Below, in pieces: positions 39,501-48,285 of a stretch of 64,000 bases of DNA. Each line of letters opens with the position of its first letter. Positions within the stretch are counted from its first letter, which is position 1. Below the pieces are notes generated by a model. The model was given only the letters and a program-made list of their open reading frames with translations. It was not told the DNA's origin and made no database searches. The stretch covers positions 3,286,001 through 3,350,000 of the forward strand of contig CP053175.1 of NCBI GenBank assembly GCA_014607495.2. The letters are read 5' to 3'. A program made the position numbers and the translations under genes. The DNA comes from Carposina sasakii. Its lineage: Eukaryota; Arthropoda; Insecta; Lepidoptera; Carposinidae.

Positions 39501-42500
39501 TTAGAATGTTGATGACTTACTTTGACTACATTCCTAGTTGGGACAGAGGTGTGGATAGCTATATGTCATCATTTTAATTTGAGTAGTCCACAAATTTCGC
39601 GTCGTGGTCGTTTCGTGATTGCCACAACGCGTTATGAGCGTTTTCATTAAAGCCAAGACAGGAATTTCGCGTTGTGGCTGTTTCACTATTGCAATTTTAC
39701 GCTCAATGAGTGTTTTAGATCTTTGAGCGTATCACATAAGTACATAAATAAACACATGGCTGGGTTCCCAAATGAGGTAGCCAGAACTGCAGAATCATAA
39801 AGGAGAGTCTGCGAATAGGATGAGAGAGGATGCGGGGCTTCACTAGAATACATCAGTTGCATCTCCTTCCGTGCATGCCGCAGGAGTCGATTAAGGAGCT
39901 CAAGGGAGTCCCCTAAGGCAATATCCATTATATTCATTCTATAGCCATGTTAAGCTTAGCGGGGTACATGTATGTGTTTGTGTGTTTTTAATTGGATGTA
40001 AATGTTTTTATATCCCATCACTTACCTTTCCACTTCCTTGCGGCGCTCCATCTACAACTGTGGTCACTCGCCTTGTAGCTGTTGGCATTATCAATACCTA
40101 AAACAATTGAACATTACGGTAAGGTACTGTCTTCTACCTAAAAAATACCCTTATAAGACTAAATTGTCCCAATTCTGCTCCTAAATAAGTGGTGATTTGG
40201 CATTTGTTTATGGCTGGTCTGCTCCCTGATAAATTAATTACCTGCCTTGGTATACAGCAGTTTAAACCACCTTCTTATCTCGATCTCAAGTTTCTTTCTA
40301 TCTTTTTTTAAATATTTGACTACTTAAATCGGATACTTGAAGTATACCTTCTATGATTCAAGGCATGCTTAGAACAAGAGCATTAGACATCGCCTAAGAA
40401 ATACAAATAAGCACGCCTTTGTATTATACCAAACTGCATCTATAACTTGTCTGTGTACAATAAACAATAGGAAGAACAGCTATATAAAATAAAAGTCAAC
40501 TTATATTCTTTAAATTCTTACCATGTTATCAATTTCATTGGCCGATATGAAGTTCTGTTCCTCCTTCAAGAAGTACTGACTCTTGGACCAGATGTTGAAT
40601 ATTTCCGCCACGTGGTTATAAAGTTCCTCAGCCTCTGTCAATAAAAAATCATCAGCGTTAAACGAGTGTCGCTGATAATGTTTAGAAGAAACATTTTGTC
40701 CTCAAGGCAGATTTTATATTAGGCAGAAAGTTCGAACTTATGAATTTTGATATAGTCTTTCTCTAAAATTTGATCAAGATAGTGATAGCATCGACCTTAT
40801 CCCAAATCTACCAATATGATCACTGAAAAAAGCGTAGTAAGTCCTGTACCAATCATTTACTGAAAGAAAAGAAAATGACTTCTAATAACAGCCCTCAAGC
40901 TCGAATGCGACAAGCCGTTTAGGCTCCAGAGCGTGCCAAAAAATATACTTACACTCGAAAACCAAAACCTCCTTCTGGCGAAGTCGGGTAAAAAGTCAAG
41001 TAAAGAGAGCATTCTCAAATTACCTGGCACATTGTTCCTCAACCAATGGTTTCTTTGCAGGTCTACATATTTGATCAGCAGAGGGTAGAAGGAGTAGATA
41101 TCCCTCACAAGCAACTGCCAGTCTTCTTGTATCTGTGACTCCACTTGCGATGTATCATCGGTTGACGACTGAAGGGTGAGATGAGGGTATTTAAGTTTAT
41201 TTTATACTATTAACAGATATGTTGATGCTGAGTTTTAAAACGTTGAAACGGATTTAAAATAACTGTTCAACCAACCTAACTTTTATAGGAAACTAGTAAT
41301 TATTTGTAGTTAAATCTTCTTCTTCTAATTACACCAAGACAAGAAAGAGGAAATAAAAAGGATTAACGTAAAATAAACATTTAACTTGTTTCCATGACGT
41401 GTAAGCTTAGGAATGTACTAAAAATACAGTATTTTTTTTATAAAAAATAATAATTTATTCAGTAAGGGACCTAAAGACACAAGCAGAATCCAACATTTAA
41501 AAATAATTGAATGAACATTATTTCTAAAATACCTTGATAAAGCCTCTCAAACTCTCCTCCTTATGGAACATATTGTCCGTTCGTTTCCTAACCCTCTCAG
41601 CTAGAGGTAGGAACGAATCTCCCAGCAACTCCTCAGAGCTGTTAATGATGATCTGTTGGGTGTAGGTGGCGATCCTGGTCATCCACGGAGCGCTTTCGTT
41701 GCCTATGTTCTTCTTGATCAGTTTCAGCACGTTCTTGAGCAGTTGGTTCATGTGTTCTGCTGTTACCATTGTTACGTGATTTCTGGGAGAGGAATGATAG
41801 GTGTTGGTTTAAAGAAACTTGGGTAGAACAGAGAAGTATACATACATACCTACATATACAAAATATGGCTATCCTTTATGATAATAAAGGAGACCTTACG
41901 GATAGGATGAGAGAGGATGCGGGGCTTCACTAGAATACATCAGCTGCATCTGCTTCCGTACATGTCGCAAGTGTCGACTAAGGAATTCAGGGATGTTCCC
42001 TCAGGCGATAAACTAGCAACTCATCACTGATCATTTACATCTGTACTCACTATAATAAGTGTGGCTGGGAGATCTACTTCATGATCTTGTAGCTCTGGCT
42101 ACCCTATTGTGAACACAGCCATGTGTGTGTGTGTGTTATATCCTCCTTACCCAGCAGTTGGAGAAGTATTATCCGGCCCCTGAGCCCACCAGAACGGTAA
42201 ATAAGAACACAGCAGTGGCAGAATCACATCAATGATATGCGGAGCTTCGTTATACGTCTTATCGGATTCCACAAACTGATCTACTTCGGATAGAATCATT
42301 TCTAGAGTCGGCATCGACTGCTCCATCTTCGCCATGATATCTGTTGGTTTTATAAAATTGAAATTATTGTGTATTACAATAACGTAACATTGCAAATGTT
42401 TCTCGATTTTTAATCCTCCTTTTTCGATTGTTAACCATATGTTTTAACCAAATAAACTTTTTAATAATTTACCTAAGTAACTAAATCTGAATTAGTGATA

Positions 42501-43677
42501 TTTTGGGTACCAACTTAATCAATGGGCGTTTATCCACTTCACGATACGACAACGACGCGACCGTGGCATTTCGTCATTAAATATGGAGTATCTTCGTGTC
42601 GTGGTCGTAACGAGCCATACTGTTTTAATATATTTTTGCTTTCAAAAAAGCCGTGGTCGTGTCGTAGCCGTGTCGTCACGTGGAAAAACGCCCAATATAA
42701 AGTCATCACGTGGAAAAACGCCCTATATAAAATCATATCGCATTGACGTTCGTAATTACGACACTTTAATGGCACCTAAACACAATAAAGCCTTTAAAGG
42801 ATCAACCGATGACGAGTGACGATGATGAAATCCTATAGATGACCCGGTGGCTCAGTAGTAAGAGCGCTGGCACGGAATGCAGAGGTCGTGGGTTCGATTC
42901 CCACCCGGGTGAGAATTTTTTCCATTTCTTTATTAATAATTTCTATAGATTTGTTTAAATATCAGATCCAGGCACTTACCTTGAGCCTCCAAAGAATGGT
43001 CAGCGATCCTGTTCAGCAAAGAGAACTGATTGTGCTTGTTGAGGTGAGGCTCCAAGAATGCAACCGGGAACGTGGAACTGAAGGCACCTAGACAGGAACC
43101 CTACAGAGAAAATAAACGTAATTGAAGGTATGAAAATTTTAGTAAATCATTGAACTTTGGTCCCATATCTGGCATACTCCATACACATCACATCAGCCTA
43201 TTGCAGTCTACTGCTAGACGTAGCCTCCCACAAGGTACACCACAAGGCTCGATCTCTCGTTTTTTATAATTTTACTCCAGCCAGTTACTACCTACCCACC
43301 TTCTTCAATTGTTCCAAAATTGCTAATCTTTAGTTAGCCGATAGGTCTCACATGCACTAAATGTATAGTTTAGATTTGCCTTTTTTGAAAAAATAAAGCA
43401 GGAAGAAATGTCACTTTAAATTAATCCGCTCGACATAGTGCAAGTGTGGTGAGGTACAGTAACAAAATATATGTATGTGAAACAAAACAGAATATAAGTA
43501 GAGCCGATATCTTTAAAGCTGGCAGTCAAGGTTTTAAAGCAAAAGTTCTTACTAAAGCGGGTTTGTTCCTTTCAATCTCCGTCTTGAGATACTTCCTGTC
43601 CTGCGTGAGGCTGGCGTCCGTGCCCAACGAGTACAGGGAACCCAGCATCTTATATGATGCTACTTGGATTTCATCCA
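11575..43677 (-). CDS. RyR: ryanodine receptor, C-terminal 39 exons (partial at 5' end)
   Basis: Tetrameric calcium-release channel of the sarco/endoplasmic reticulum and target of diamide insecticides. Exons from 5' to 3': 43677-43553, 43100-42980, 42340-42151, 41782-41533, 41168-41024, 40634-40522, 40097-40026, 39480-39322, 38772-38545, 36540-36431, 35938-35845, 35465-35337, 35008-34874, 33689-33510, 33071-32951, 32533-32423, 32127-32000, 31587-31457, 30933-30773, 30172-29970, 29007-28846, 28298-28142, 27432-27230, 26601-26398, 24539-24454, 23031-22935, 22374-22243, 21361-21268, 20350-20195, 19548-19452, 18523-18375, 18047-17917, 17048-16890, 16403-16262, 15483-15352, 14192-14036, 13556-13447, 12759-12657, 11690-11575 (stop TAA). 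All phases match; the total is about 1,829 residues of the usual 5,100 or so. Collinear with insect RyR throughout. Two lesions: an extra base at 30076-30080 and loss of S3 codons in exon 16403-16262. The upstream exons must lie beyond 64000. Confidence 0.97.
12088..12470. mobile_element. foldback element in RyR intron
   Basis: The arms TTTTAAAACATCAATAACCTC and GAGGTTATTGATGTTTTAAAA are near-perfect complements, with a second pair around AAATTTTGTTGTTTATGAT. About 380 bp, no gene. Confidence 0.8.
13040..13230. repeat. dispersed repeat shared with 61196-61400
   Basis: Contains GGCCAATCTCAAGGG and TCCAATGAGACGGAAAGCCG, whose reverse complements recur in the SCP-C intron at 61196-61400 (TCGGACTATGAGAGTGAGGG). 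The 97-codon open frame at 13002-13295 is this repeat. Confidence 0.55.
13290..13700. repeat. LINE tail remnant next to an RyR exon, then a dispersed repeat
   Basis: On the minus strand 13320-13430 encodes [20 protein letters not shown], the C-terminal end of an RTE-like reverse transcriptase. It lies just downstream of RyR exon 13447-13556, so a long antisense frame fuses the two by chance. The other side (13577-13700) is a copy of the CATCAGCTGCATCTCCTTCC family. Confidence 0.65.
14231..14672. mobile_element. foldback element, family 'GGTATAAAAGAGGAG', copy 1 (long)
   Basis: The ends GAAGGTATAAAAGAGGAGGT and CTACTCCTCTTTTATTTCTT are inverted. A near copy without an internal block of about 150 bp is at 15862-16157. 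Confidence 0.75.
14678..15115 (-). repeat. two LINE-tail units
   Basis: The first unit (to about 14850) is the GTGGTGCCGGCAGAGTAG repeat in reverse. The second (about 14860-15115) reads in reverse as the WMQAA.DR and [11 protein letters not shown] tail of a non-LTR reverse transcriptase. A further scrap is at about 15250-15345. Confidence 0.7.
15862..16157. mobile_element. foldback element, family 'GGTATAAAAGAGGAG', copy 2
   Basis: The same ends and flanks as 14231-14672. It sits 100 bp from the RyR exon ending at 16262. Confidence 0.75.
16497..16577 (-). pseudogene. RyR: displaced 5' part of the RyR S3 exon
   Basis: Reads [11 protein letters not shown], then [15 protein letters not shown], on the minus strand. 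The first 11 codons duplicate the start of the spliced exon 16262-16403. The remaining codons are the S3 segment missing from that exon. The piece has no acceptor (TTTTAT replaces TTTTCAG) and runs out of frame after CTCTATG. It is part of a local tandem duplication that also repeats the intron words AAGTTAATATTTT and GATAACGGGTATGTTAAAAT. Confidence 0.85.
16720..16796. repeat. remnant related to the 'ACAGGGTGTAAC' family
   Basis: GGGTATGTTAAAATTCAAAT and GCTTTTCGCTTATACCCCTT face each other. It sits at the edge of the duplication that disrupts the RyR S3 exon. Confidence 0.5.
17162..17778. mobile_element. foldback element with GGGCCC ends
   Basis: The ends GGGCCCTATTTTATAAAGCT and AGCTTTATAAAAGGGCCC are inverted, with further arms GACATATATGTCGACAA. 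Open frames inside are short and not gene-like. Confidence 0.8.
18105..18290 (+). repeat. LINE-tail repeat
   Basis: GTGGTGCCGGCAGAGTAGAA through GCCTGCCCAGCGTGGTGACT, ending in a (AAT)n run. Directly beside RyR exon 18375-18523. Confidence 0.7.
19452..24539 (-). CDS. RyR: part of RyR: exons 25-30, luminal/cytosolic linkers and S1 helix
   Basis: Exons 24454-24539 ([12 protein letters not shown]), 22935-23031, 22243-22374 (acidic and Pro-rich) and 21268-21361 (Gln/Ala/Glu-rich helix, [20 protein letters not shown]). Then 20195-20350, with S1 ([20 protein letters not shown]), and 19452-19548, a Gly/Ser-rich linker with [12 protein letters not shown]. Low-complexity linkers here vary between species and are often hard to predict; the phases agree at each junction. 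Confidence 0.92.
19640..20022 (-). repeat. dispersed repeat plus reversed LINE tail
   Basis: 19640-19755 is the CATCAGCTGCATCTCCTTCC family. 19762-20022 is the GCCGGCAGAGTAG to CTGCAATAGGCTGA unit in reverse. Confidence 0.65.
20415..20570. mobile_element. small foldback element
   Basis: The arms GTACAATGACCCCTCATTAT and ATATAGGGGTCATTGTAC face each other across a CpG-containing centre. Confidence 0.65.
20869..21014. mobile_element. short relative of the 'ACAGGGTGTAAC' family
   Basis: Starts ACAGTGTGTAACAAAAGGGT and ends TATCCCTTTCATTACACCCTG. Confidence 0.6.
21628..21885 (-). repeat. reversed LINE-tail repeat
   Basis: Starts CAGCCTATTGCAGTCCACTG and ends CTACTCTGCCGGCACCACGC. About 30 bp of unrelated sequence around 21720 breaks it. 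Confidence 0.7.
23511..23780. mobile_element. short foldback interrupted by a LINE-tail insertion
   Basis: AGGCTGTCTTTCCACCA at 23519 pairs with TGGAAAGACAGCCT near 23775. Between them lies a LINE-tail unit (23577-23750, GGAGGTAGGCAGCAGCGCCT to CTGCAATAGGCTGATGATAA). Confidence 0.6.
24133..24232. mobile_element. 100-bp foldback element
   Basis: AGGCCGCCTGTCCACCGGAG and CTCCGACAGACAGGCAGCCT are inverted, enclosing paired CGGAGAAAT motifs. Confidence 0.65.
24963..25452. mobile_element. foldback-type element, family 'ACAGG-TGACAGCCAGGC'
   Basis: Ends ACAGGATGTGGGTGACAGCC and GGCTGTCACAAACACCCTGT. A second copy, itself invaded by another element, is at 44771-45419. Confidence 0.75.
25711..25975. 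mobile_element. foldback element, family 'ACAGGGTGTAAC', copy 4
   Basis: Complete 265 bp copy from TACAGGGTGTAACAAAAAGG to GTTACACCCTGTA, flanked by a (CAT)n run. Confidence 0.85.
26172..26372 (+). repeat. retroposon 3' end, 'ATTAGATAGAT' tail
   Basis: TAGCTGTTGCCCGCGGCTCC through GGAAACAAACACCGCGTC to ATATATTAGATAGATAGATT. Words of this kind are typical of widespread insect LINE/SINE ends. Related pieces are at about 29210-29405 and 29556-29760. Confidence 0.6.
26398..30172 (-). CDS. RyR: part of RyR: exons 20-24, EF-hand pair to first membrane helix
   Basis: Exon 29970-30172 carries the first EF-hand loop (DGNNDGW) and exon 28846-29007 the second ([10 protein letters not shown]). Then follow [57 protein letters not shown] and, in exon 26398-26601, the hydrophobic [20 protein letters not shown]. 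Exon 29970-30172 is 203 nt where 202 are needed. A run AAAGG at 30076-30080 should be AAGG; as written it shifts frame into a stop nine bases later. Restoring one base recovers the family sequence on both sides, so a sequencing or assembly indel is the likeliest cause. Confidence 0.93.
27621..27826. mobile_element. foldback element
   Basis: GGGTCGATTCCGGCAGTCAC and GTGACTGCCGGAATCGACC are inverted ends of a 206 bp unit. Confidence 0.75.
28328..28832. repeat. two LINE tails and a dispersed repeat between RyR exons
   Basis: 28328-28452 ends in (ATG)n. 28485-28680 is the CATCAGCTGCATCTCCTTCC family in reverse. 28745-28832 is a short LINE tail that abuts RyR exon 28846-29007. Confidence 0.6.
29210..29760. 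repeat. two retroposon-end fragments
   Basis: 29210-29405 includes AAGTAGCCTATGTGTTAATC and CCAGCCGTTTAGACGTGA. 29556-29760 includes AGCGGTCGCCCACGACTTCA and CAAACAAATAAACAAACTCT. Both resemble 26172-26372 and carry no gene. Confidence 0.5.
30773..33071 (-). CDS. RyR: part of RyR: exons 15-19, RIH-associated region
   Basis: Encodes [100 protein letters not shown] and [20 protein letters not shown]. This is the RIH-associated module shared by RyR and IP3 receptors, a cytosolic region that transmits gating movement. It is complete, with in-phase junctions. Confidence 0.95.
33510..36540 (-). CDS. RyR: part of RyR: exons 10-14, divergent and acidic-loop region
   Basis: Exon 36431-36540 encodes [18 protein letters not shown], followed by [20 protein letters not shown]. 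It is more divergent from the insect consensus than its neighbours. Next come [31 protein letters not shown] and a run of Glu/Gly ([16 protein letters not shown]) that is normal for this loop. The block ends with [20 protein letters not shown] and [21 protein letters not shown] possible 21-nt cassette exon lies at 34585-34605 in the intron between 34874 and 33689. Confidence 0.93.
33898..34225. repeat. SINE-2 fragment followed by a LINE tail
   Basis: 33898-33970 has SINE-2 words. 33985-34225 encodes on the plus strand [20 protein letters not shown] and then EAYVQ, ending in (GAC)n: an RTE-like reverse-transcriptase C-terminus. Confidence 0.65.
34585..34605 (-). CDS. RyR: candidate 21-nt cassette exon of RyR
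   Basis: On the minus strand TGCAG precedes 21 bases encoding KTMDTFM, and these are followed by the strong donor GTAAGT. It lies in the intron between exons 34874-35008 and 33510-33689, both of which keep phase 0 at that border, so inclusion would add seven residues without a frame change. The upstream pyrimidine tract is weak. Insect RyR genes are known to use optional exons, but this one is only a prediction. Confidence 0.3.
36728..37190. mobile_element. foldback element in RyR intron
   Basis: TGGCGAACTTTTTGACAAAA and TTTTGTCAAAAAGTTCGCCA are perfect complements about 400 bp apart, with CTCTAAC outside each. Confidence 0.75.
38057..38325. mobile_element. imperfect foldback element
   Basis: CAATTCTTGAAATTTTTCAG with CCGAAACG on the left faces CGTTTCGGCTTC and TTTTCGAGAATTG on the right. 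The rest of 37190-38540 holds nothing I recognise. Confidence 0.5.
38545..43677 (-). CDS. RyR: part of RyR: exons 1-9 of the window, cytosolic solenoid
   Basis: Cytosolic helical-repeat region. It begins mid-protein with [20 protein letters not shown] and continues through [100 protein letters not shown], a Lys/Arg-rich loop ([15 protein letters not shown]), [20 protein letters not shown] and [15 protein letters not shown]. These words are characteristic of insect RyR. The first exon here starts with two bases of a split codon, so at least one more exon is required upstream. Confidence 0.95.
39250..39300 (-). pseudogene. RyR: partial tandem copy of RyR exon 39322-39480
   Basis: On the minus strand AACAAGGACAAGGAAGCGCA, then GGCGCTGATGGTGGCGTCC, repeats the coding stretch for [16 protein letters not shown] found inside the exon about 150 bp upstream, at roughly 80% identity by eye. 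One base is missing in the copy, and it is followed by a good donor, CTTAAG|GTAAG. It lies just 3' of the real exon's donor and has no clear acceptor in the right frame. Confidence 0.75.
39745..39960. repeat. dispersed repeat
   Basis: GGGGCTTCACTAGAATACAT and TTGCATCTCCTTCCGTGCAT mark the CATCAGCTGCATCTCCTTCC family. Confidence 0.6.
41870..42140. repeat. dispersed repeat, long copy
   Basis: Fullest copy of the CATCAGCTGCATCTCCTTCC family, from AGGATGAGAGAGGATGCGGG to TGTGAACACAGCCATGTGTG. Confidence 0.65.
42527..42740. mobile_element. foldback element with duplicated right end
   Basis: GGGCGTTTATCCACTTCACG faces CGTCACGTGGAAAAACGCCC. A second copy of the right end (CATCACGTGGAAAAACGCCC) follows after about 20 bp. 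Confidence 0.6.
42838..42950 (+). repeat. tRNA-derived SINE-1 copy
   Basis: GACCCGGTGGCTCAGTAGTA, B-box GGTTCGATTCCC and the CCATTTCTTTATTAATAATT tail. Confidence 0.75.
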
Positions 43678-43997
43678 CTGAAACAAAATTAATTAGAATA
43701 GAATAGAATAGATTTTTATTTGAAAATTACACATACACGGACAGAAGTAACATAGAAAAGGACAATAGAAATTTTTTTTTTTAGGGTAGAAATTTTTTAC
43801 ATTCCTTGATCGTGCGAAATTTAGAAGTGTTTATGTTAGTAGACAGGTAGAAAAAAGTAATGTGCATGCAGAAACGAAGAACAGTATTTAGTAGAACTGT
43901 GTGCCCTAATATTTGGAGCCCGTCAGTCCCGTGTACGTGCAACCGCCAAACGGGTCCCTTTTCAGCTGGATGCTGCTAAGACAATTAATTAATTATA

Positions 43998-44236
43998 TAT
44001 AATAAATATCACACACTTCACAACACATCAACTTAGTCCCACATTAAGACCCATTAGGTCTTGTGTCATGCGTGGGTACTAAGCAACGGTATATAAATAT
44101 ATAGATGAAACATCCATGACTCGGAAACAAACATCAATATTTATTCTATCAATGTTTGCCCCTACCGGGATTCGAATCCAGGACCTATGGCGTCGCAGGC
44201 AGGGTCACTACCAACTACACTAATCGGCCATAATTT
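43998..44236 (-). repeat. SINE-2, fuller copy
   Basis: Read on the minus strand it starts with a tRNA-like head (TAGTTGGTAGTGACCCTGCC, B-box GGTTCGAATCC), then TTGTTTCCGAGTCATGGATG and TTAATGTGGGACTAAGTTGA. The copy at 48643-48862 is on the other strand. Confidence 0.75.
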
Positions 44237-44770
44237 ATATCTCTTTGTTTCTCCCTTTTCTCTCATTTCACTAATTTATTTGGGAGCTGGGACAAAGTAA
44301 TAACCTTGCTTCGTATGTTATTAATTATTATATCGTTTTTCATAAGTAGTTCAGTAGGTTGTTTTCCATTTAAAGCTTGGATTTCCTAGGTTTTCAGCCA
44401 GAATGAGTCACTATAGCTGCAACAAGGGAAGTATGAGCTTAAATCGGGGAGGCATTTGCCTAGCAGTGGGACACGCAATAGACAATTTTAAAAGTGGTAT
44501 TTTTTGTTTATTAAATTAAATTAAATTTATTTATTATATTCAGGCAACACTAGCCCTTATTGTTAGCAAACAGTACCTTAAACCTATTGTTAGTAGTCTA
44601 CAAACATTTAAACGTTATTACTTCATGCAATAAATAGTTAAGATTGTTCTTCAGCCCAGTTTTACAGTTTGTCTTAAAGTTACATTAGTTATGTTAGGTT
44701 CAAACCTAATGAACAATAAAACTTCAATTAATTAATCAGGAGCTTCATTGCACAAAGTCATAGTAAATAT

Positions 44771-45419
44771 ACAGGGTGTAGGTGACAGCCAGGCAAATAC
44801 TGAAATGCTGAACAAGTACCATTGTGTTGAGTTATACGACAGTGTTATTACTCGCAGGAAATGTATTTTTGATTTGATTCAGTAATCTTTGCTCTCCGCG
44901 CCAATTGTATCGGGCGATCCTGTGACTAGGCAATAGGAATAGGCTTATTGGTTATTGTGTGACATATTACTGTTTTTTGGATCACTTGTGACTCTCCATC
45001 AGTGTTGATAAGTTATTTGTGACGCTACAGGTGATTTTTGGTCGTCAATCTACGGAATCTCTTCATCATCACGTCCATGGAAGCATATGGGAAGTGTCTG
45101 GTTAGGATTTGAGTAAATAGACTGCGTTTTTCTTTTAGACGCGTGAGCAACTTTTTTGTCTTAAACTAACATAAATACGCTTTGTAATTAAATTTTTTTT
45201 CAAAAAAAAAAAATCCCAGTTGGCAAAATACTTTATTTTGTATAGAGTTATTATATAAGGACTAATTAAACGAACAAATCTATTTTTTTCCTGAAAATAT
45301 GAAAAATGTCGGAAAATTTTGGAATTTTCCTGCGAAAATTTTCAGTGTTTTCCGCCTCAGAATCATGGTCTGAAGTCATGGTATCAATATTTGCCTGGCT
45401 GTCACAAACACCCTGTATA
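44771..45419. mobile_element. family 'ACAGG-TGACAGCCAGGC' copy 2 with nested insertion (45026-45257)
   Basis: Ends ACAGGGTGTAGGTGACAGCC and GGCTGTCACAAACACCCTGT. The centre is replaced by part of an 'ACAGGTGATTTTTGG' element starting at 45026. The whole nest ends about 230 bp before the first ATG of the SCP cluster. Confidence 0.7.
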
Positions 45420-45574
45420 GATAGGCTAATAAAAGAGAGTACTTAAATAAGAATGAAAGAGAAAAGTTAACATCATAAATGTTTAAAATATATATATATA
45501 TATTCGGCGTGTGACGTGTCCTAATGTTTTTCTATTAAAATTGTGCTATAAAAATAATTTCTTATTTCACGCGT

Positions 45575-45580
45575 TGTGCA
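45575..45580 (+). promoter_or_regulatory. TGTGCA box upstream of SCP-A
   Basis: TGTGCA lies 73 bases before the ATG. The same hexamer precedes SCP-B (52195-52200, 87 bases), SCP-C (57699-57704, 76 bases) and SCP-D (62722-62727, 90 bases). Function is inferred only from position and recurrence. Confidence 0.3.
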
Positions 45581-45652
45581 CATTGCCGTATTCCAATCAA
45601 TATTCTAGTACTATTATAAAAAATATAAGTAAAGAAAAATGAAGTAATTTCA

Positions 45653-48251
45653 ATGTGGACTTTTATTTGGTATTGTCAATTCTGCTTGCTACTGTATAGC
45701 ATATACAAGGTTATATTTTAAATTTACTTTTGGAAATTGGTCATTTCCAATATCAGAGATAAAACTCAAATTCGTACTTAAAGTAGAATAATGGGTAGAA
45801 CTTGAGGACTTGTCCTTTTCGTTCAGATTCTTAATTTGATCTTTTATTTGACTTCTGACATGGCTTAATTTTTCCGCTTATCCCTAGAAGAATCCAAGTC
45901 TTGAATATTGCATTAATTTTATTTCTTTCAGACACCGCATGAAACGTATGCGGATAAAGAAGAAACAGACACGTTCTTCGAAGATCTCATCAGAAATGTA
46001 TCACACGTGAGCAAAGTTTTAAATGAATTCTATGAAGTATTTAAAGATAAAAAGCCATGTGAAAGTGAAGAAGTTTTGAATACTACTACCGAATATCCTG
46101 GAAACGGTACGGTACTAATTCCATATGATCCTAATGATGAATCTAAAGAAGAAACCACCACTATCATTCAAACAGAGAACGCTGATAGTCCAACAAACGC
46201 AACAGAAGTTACGCTTACTGAAAAACCTCCTGATGTAAGCACTACTAGTGAAACACCGCCTGCACTCAGAATGGGACCATCTATAAGCGAAGAGTTGGTC
46301 AAAGATGATAGAAATAATAATAAAGCAAAAATCGTTTTGGAAGGAGTATTTTCAGAGGAAACTTGGGACAAAATAAGGAGGAAGTCGTCTGTAGACTTTA
46401 GACCTGGTACAGGCTTTCTTGATGACTTTATAAGTAACTATCCTCAAGCCAAGAATAGAACAGCATGGGTAGTTGAAACAGAGAATACGCAGGTAAGGGT
46501 TATGATCAAGTATATTGATAAATGATTCTTAAAATAGATAAAAATATATACGAGTACCTATACTTTATTCAATTTTTGCCAACAGAACAAGGTTTCTAAA
46601 TTTGATGATACTAAAAATCAGCCTAAACACAAAATTAGGAAAATACAGAAGAATATAAAAGTTTTAAAGCAAAAAACATCTACAATTCATTTCCACCATA
46701 TACATGTACATAATAAAAAGACAAATAAGGCTATGCAAAAATTGAAAGATATAATCAGGAATCAAACAATACGTTTCAAAATGAAAGCGGACGTCGCCAC
46801 GAAAAAGAGTCAAGAATTATCTACTCAATCAATTTTAAATAGTGAAGCTGATCGACCTAACAAAAACATACTTCGGGCTAAATATTCCGAAGACTGCTTC
46901 AAAACCTTAGTACATAAATGTTACTTAGTAAGTATATGAAAATTTCAATCATTCTATAAAATTTTACTCTCTGTTAATATCTCCAAAACTTGGTTTTTGT
47001 GATGTCAAGATAGACGCAAACGATCATTATGTTTCACTTTCCCATTTCATGTATAGGTATGTGACGGCCATAAGCGGTTCAAATAATTTAATAGGGAAAA
47101 TATGTATAGTCAATAATATTATTTCGATTCAAGGCAACCGGAGAGTCCTACACGAAACTAAGAAAACGATTCAATTGGCGTAATCACACAAGGCCCTATG
47201 TTCTGGATCTTGCGCTAAATTACTGCTATTATGTATTTAAAGACGGACCAGTTCCGTTGGACGACACTAGGCGTATATTTAACAAGGAAAAGTATAAGGT
47301 TTTACCACTTACAGAGGTTTTAGGTAAGTAAGTCGAGCTTATTATTAAACCAAAGTTTTAAAAAACTTCGTAAGCATTATACATTAATCTAAAATAATCT
47401 ATTAGCCACTAATTTTTACAGATTTATTTTCATCTGACAGATTATCATCGTGTATTCCTTTTATGAAGTTCCAATATGATATTGTAGTAAGTACAATAAT
47501 ACTTTTTGAATCTTATGTCACCTCAAAAATAAATCACCTTTATCGGGAGTGTGTCCAAAACGCTGACTGCTTTGCCGCGTTAAATAGCAAAACTGATTCT
47601 TTGCTCGAAGTAGCGAGACACGTCGGTAATGTAAATTATGTTGTACTTTCATAGCTCAGATCCAAGAAAAAGAAGAAGAAAAATGACGCTGATAAGAAAA
47701 ACAAAAAGGGAAAGGAATTAATAAATAGTGCAGGTTTCGCAAGAGCATGCAAAACCGTTTCTATTGGGAAATGCAGAGAAGGCTGCAAGGCCACATTCAT
47801 AAAAGCATGCAAAGGGACACTGGCAATAATGTGCGAAAGACCAGAAGTTTTGGTAAGAGGACGTAAAACTGGAGATTTTATGTAGAATCACGCTCATAAT
47901 CTACGAAAAATTAACCATAAGCACATAAACTATACCCACTGTTCATCTGTCAATTATAATTAAAATAAAACAATTAAAACTACACGACACGACTAGAGAC
48001 TTTCCCAATAGTACATGTTATATAAACAATGTACCATATAGACTCTAATTAACCATCCTGTTTCTTTACAGGCAATAAGAAAGAGGTGTAAAATAGAATG
48101 CACAAAAATTTTCCATCTCATAGGGAAGAAGGTAATTCAGAAATATTACTCTTCGGAGTTGTCAGAATACAGTGAAGATAGCCGCAGTAAGGAAGATTCA
48201 TCCGAGTTGCAAGGACTGCTTAACATGACGGAATGGGACTTGCTGAATTAG
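45653..48251 (+). CDS. SCP-A: secreted Cys-array protein, first of the tandem family
   Basis: Not recognised; no function is claimed. Exons: 45653-45709, 45932-46492, 46586-46927, 47134-47323, 47422-47486, 47655-47852, 48072-48251 (stop TAG), about 530 residues with all phases consistent. Exon 1 is only a signal peptide (MWTFIWYCQFCLLLYSIYK). Exon 2 has an N-terminal helix-like segment (TYADKEETDTFFEDLIRNV), KKPC, a Thr/Glu-rich linker with GTVLIPY, and the block VFSEETWDKIRRK to NYPQAKNRTAW. Exon 3 is Lys/His-rich. Exon 6 starts with a Lys run and carries five cysteines spaced 7, 3, 7 and 7; exon 7 adds C-x3-C and an acidic tail. Exon order, phases and motifs match SCP-B. Several Asn-x-Ser/Thr sites are present. 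The donor of exon 1 (gttata) is weak. Likely a secreted or extracellular protein. Confidence 0.8.
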
Positions 48252-48279
48252 ACTTGAGAAAACGACGACAAAAGCTTTG

Positions 48280-48285
48280 AATAAA
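48280..48285 (+). terminator. poly(A) signal of SCP-A
   Basis: AATAAA 29 bases after the SCP-A stop codon. Confidence 0.6.

Noticed and set aside
47530..47610. Extra SCP-A exon encoding CVQNADCFAALNSKTDSLLEV
   Set aside because: It has an AG before and a GT after, but the end phase does not fit exon 47655-47852, and SCP-B has no equivalent; left out of the model.
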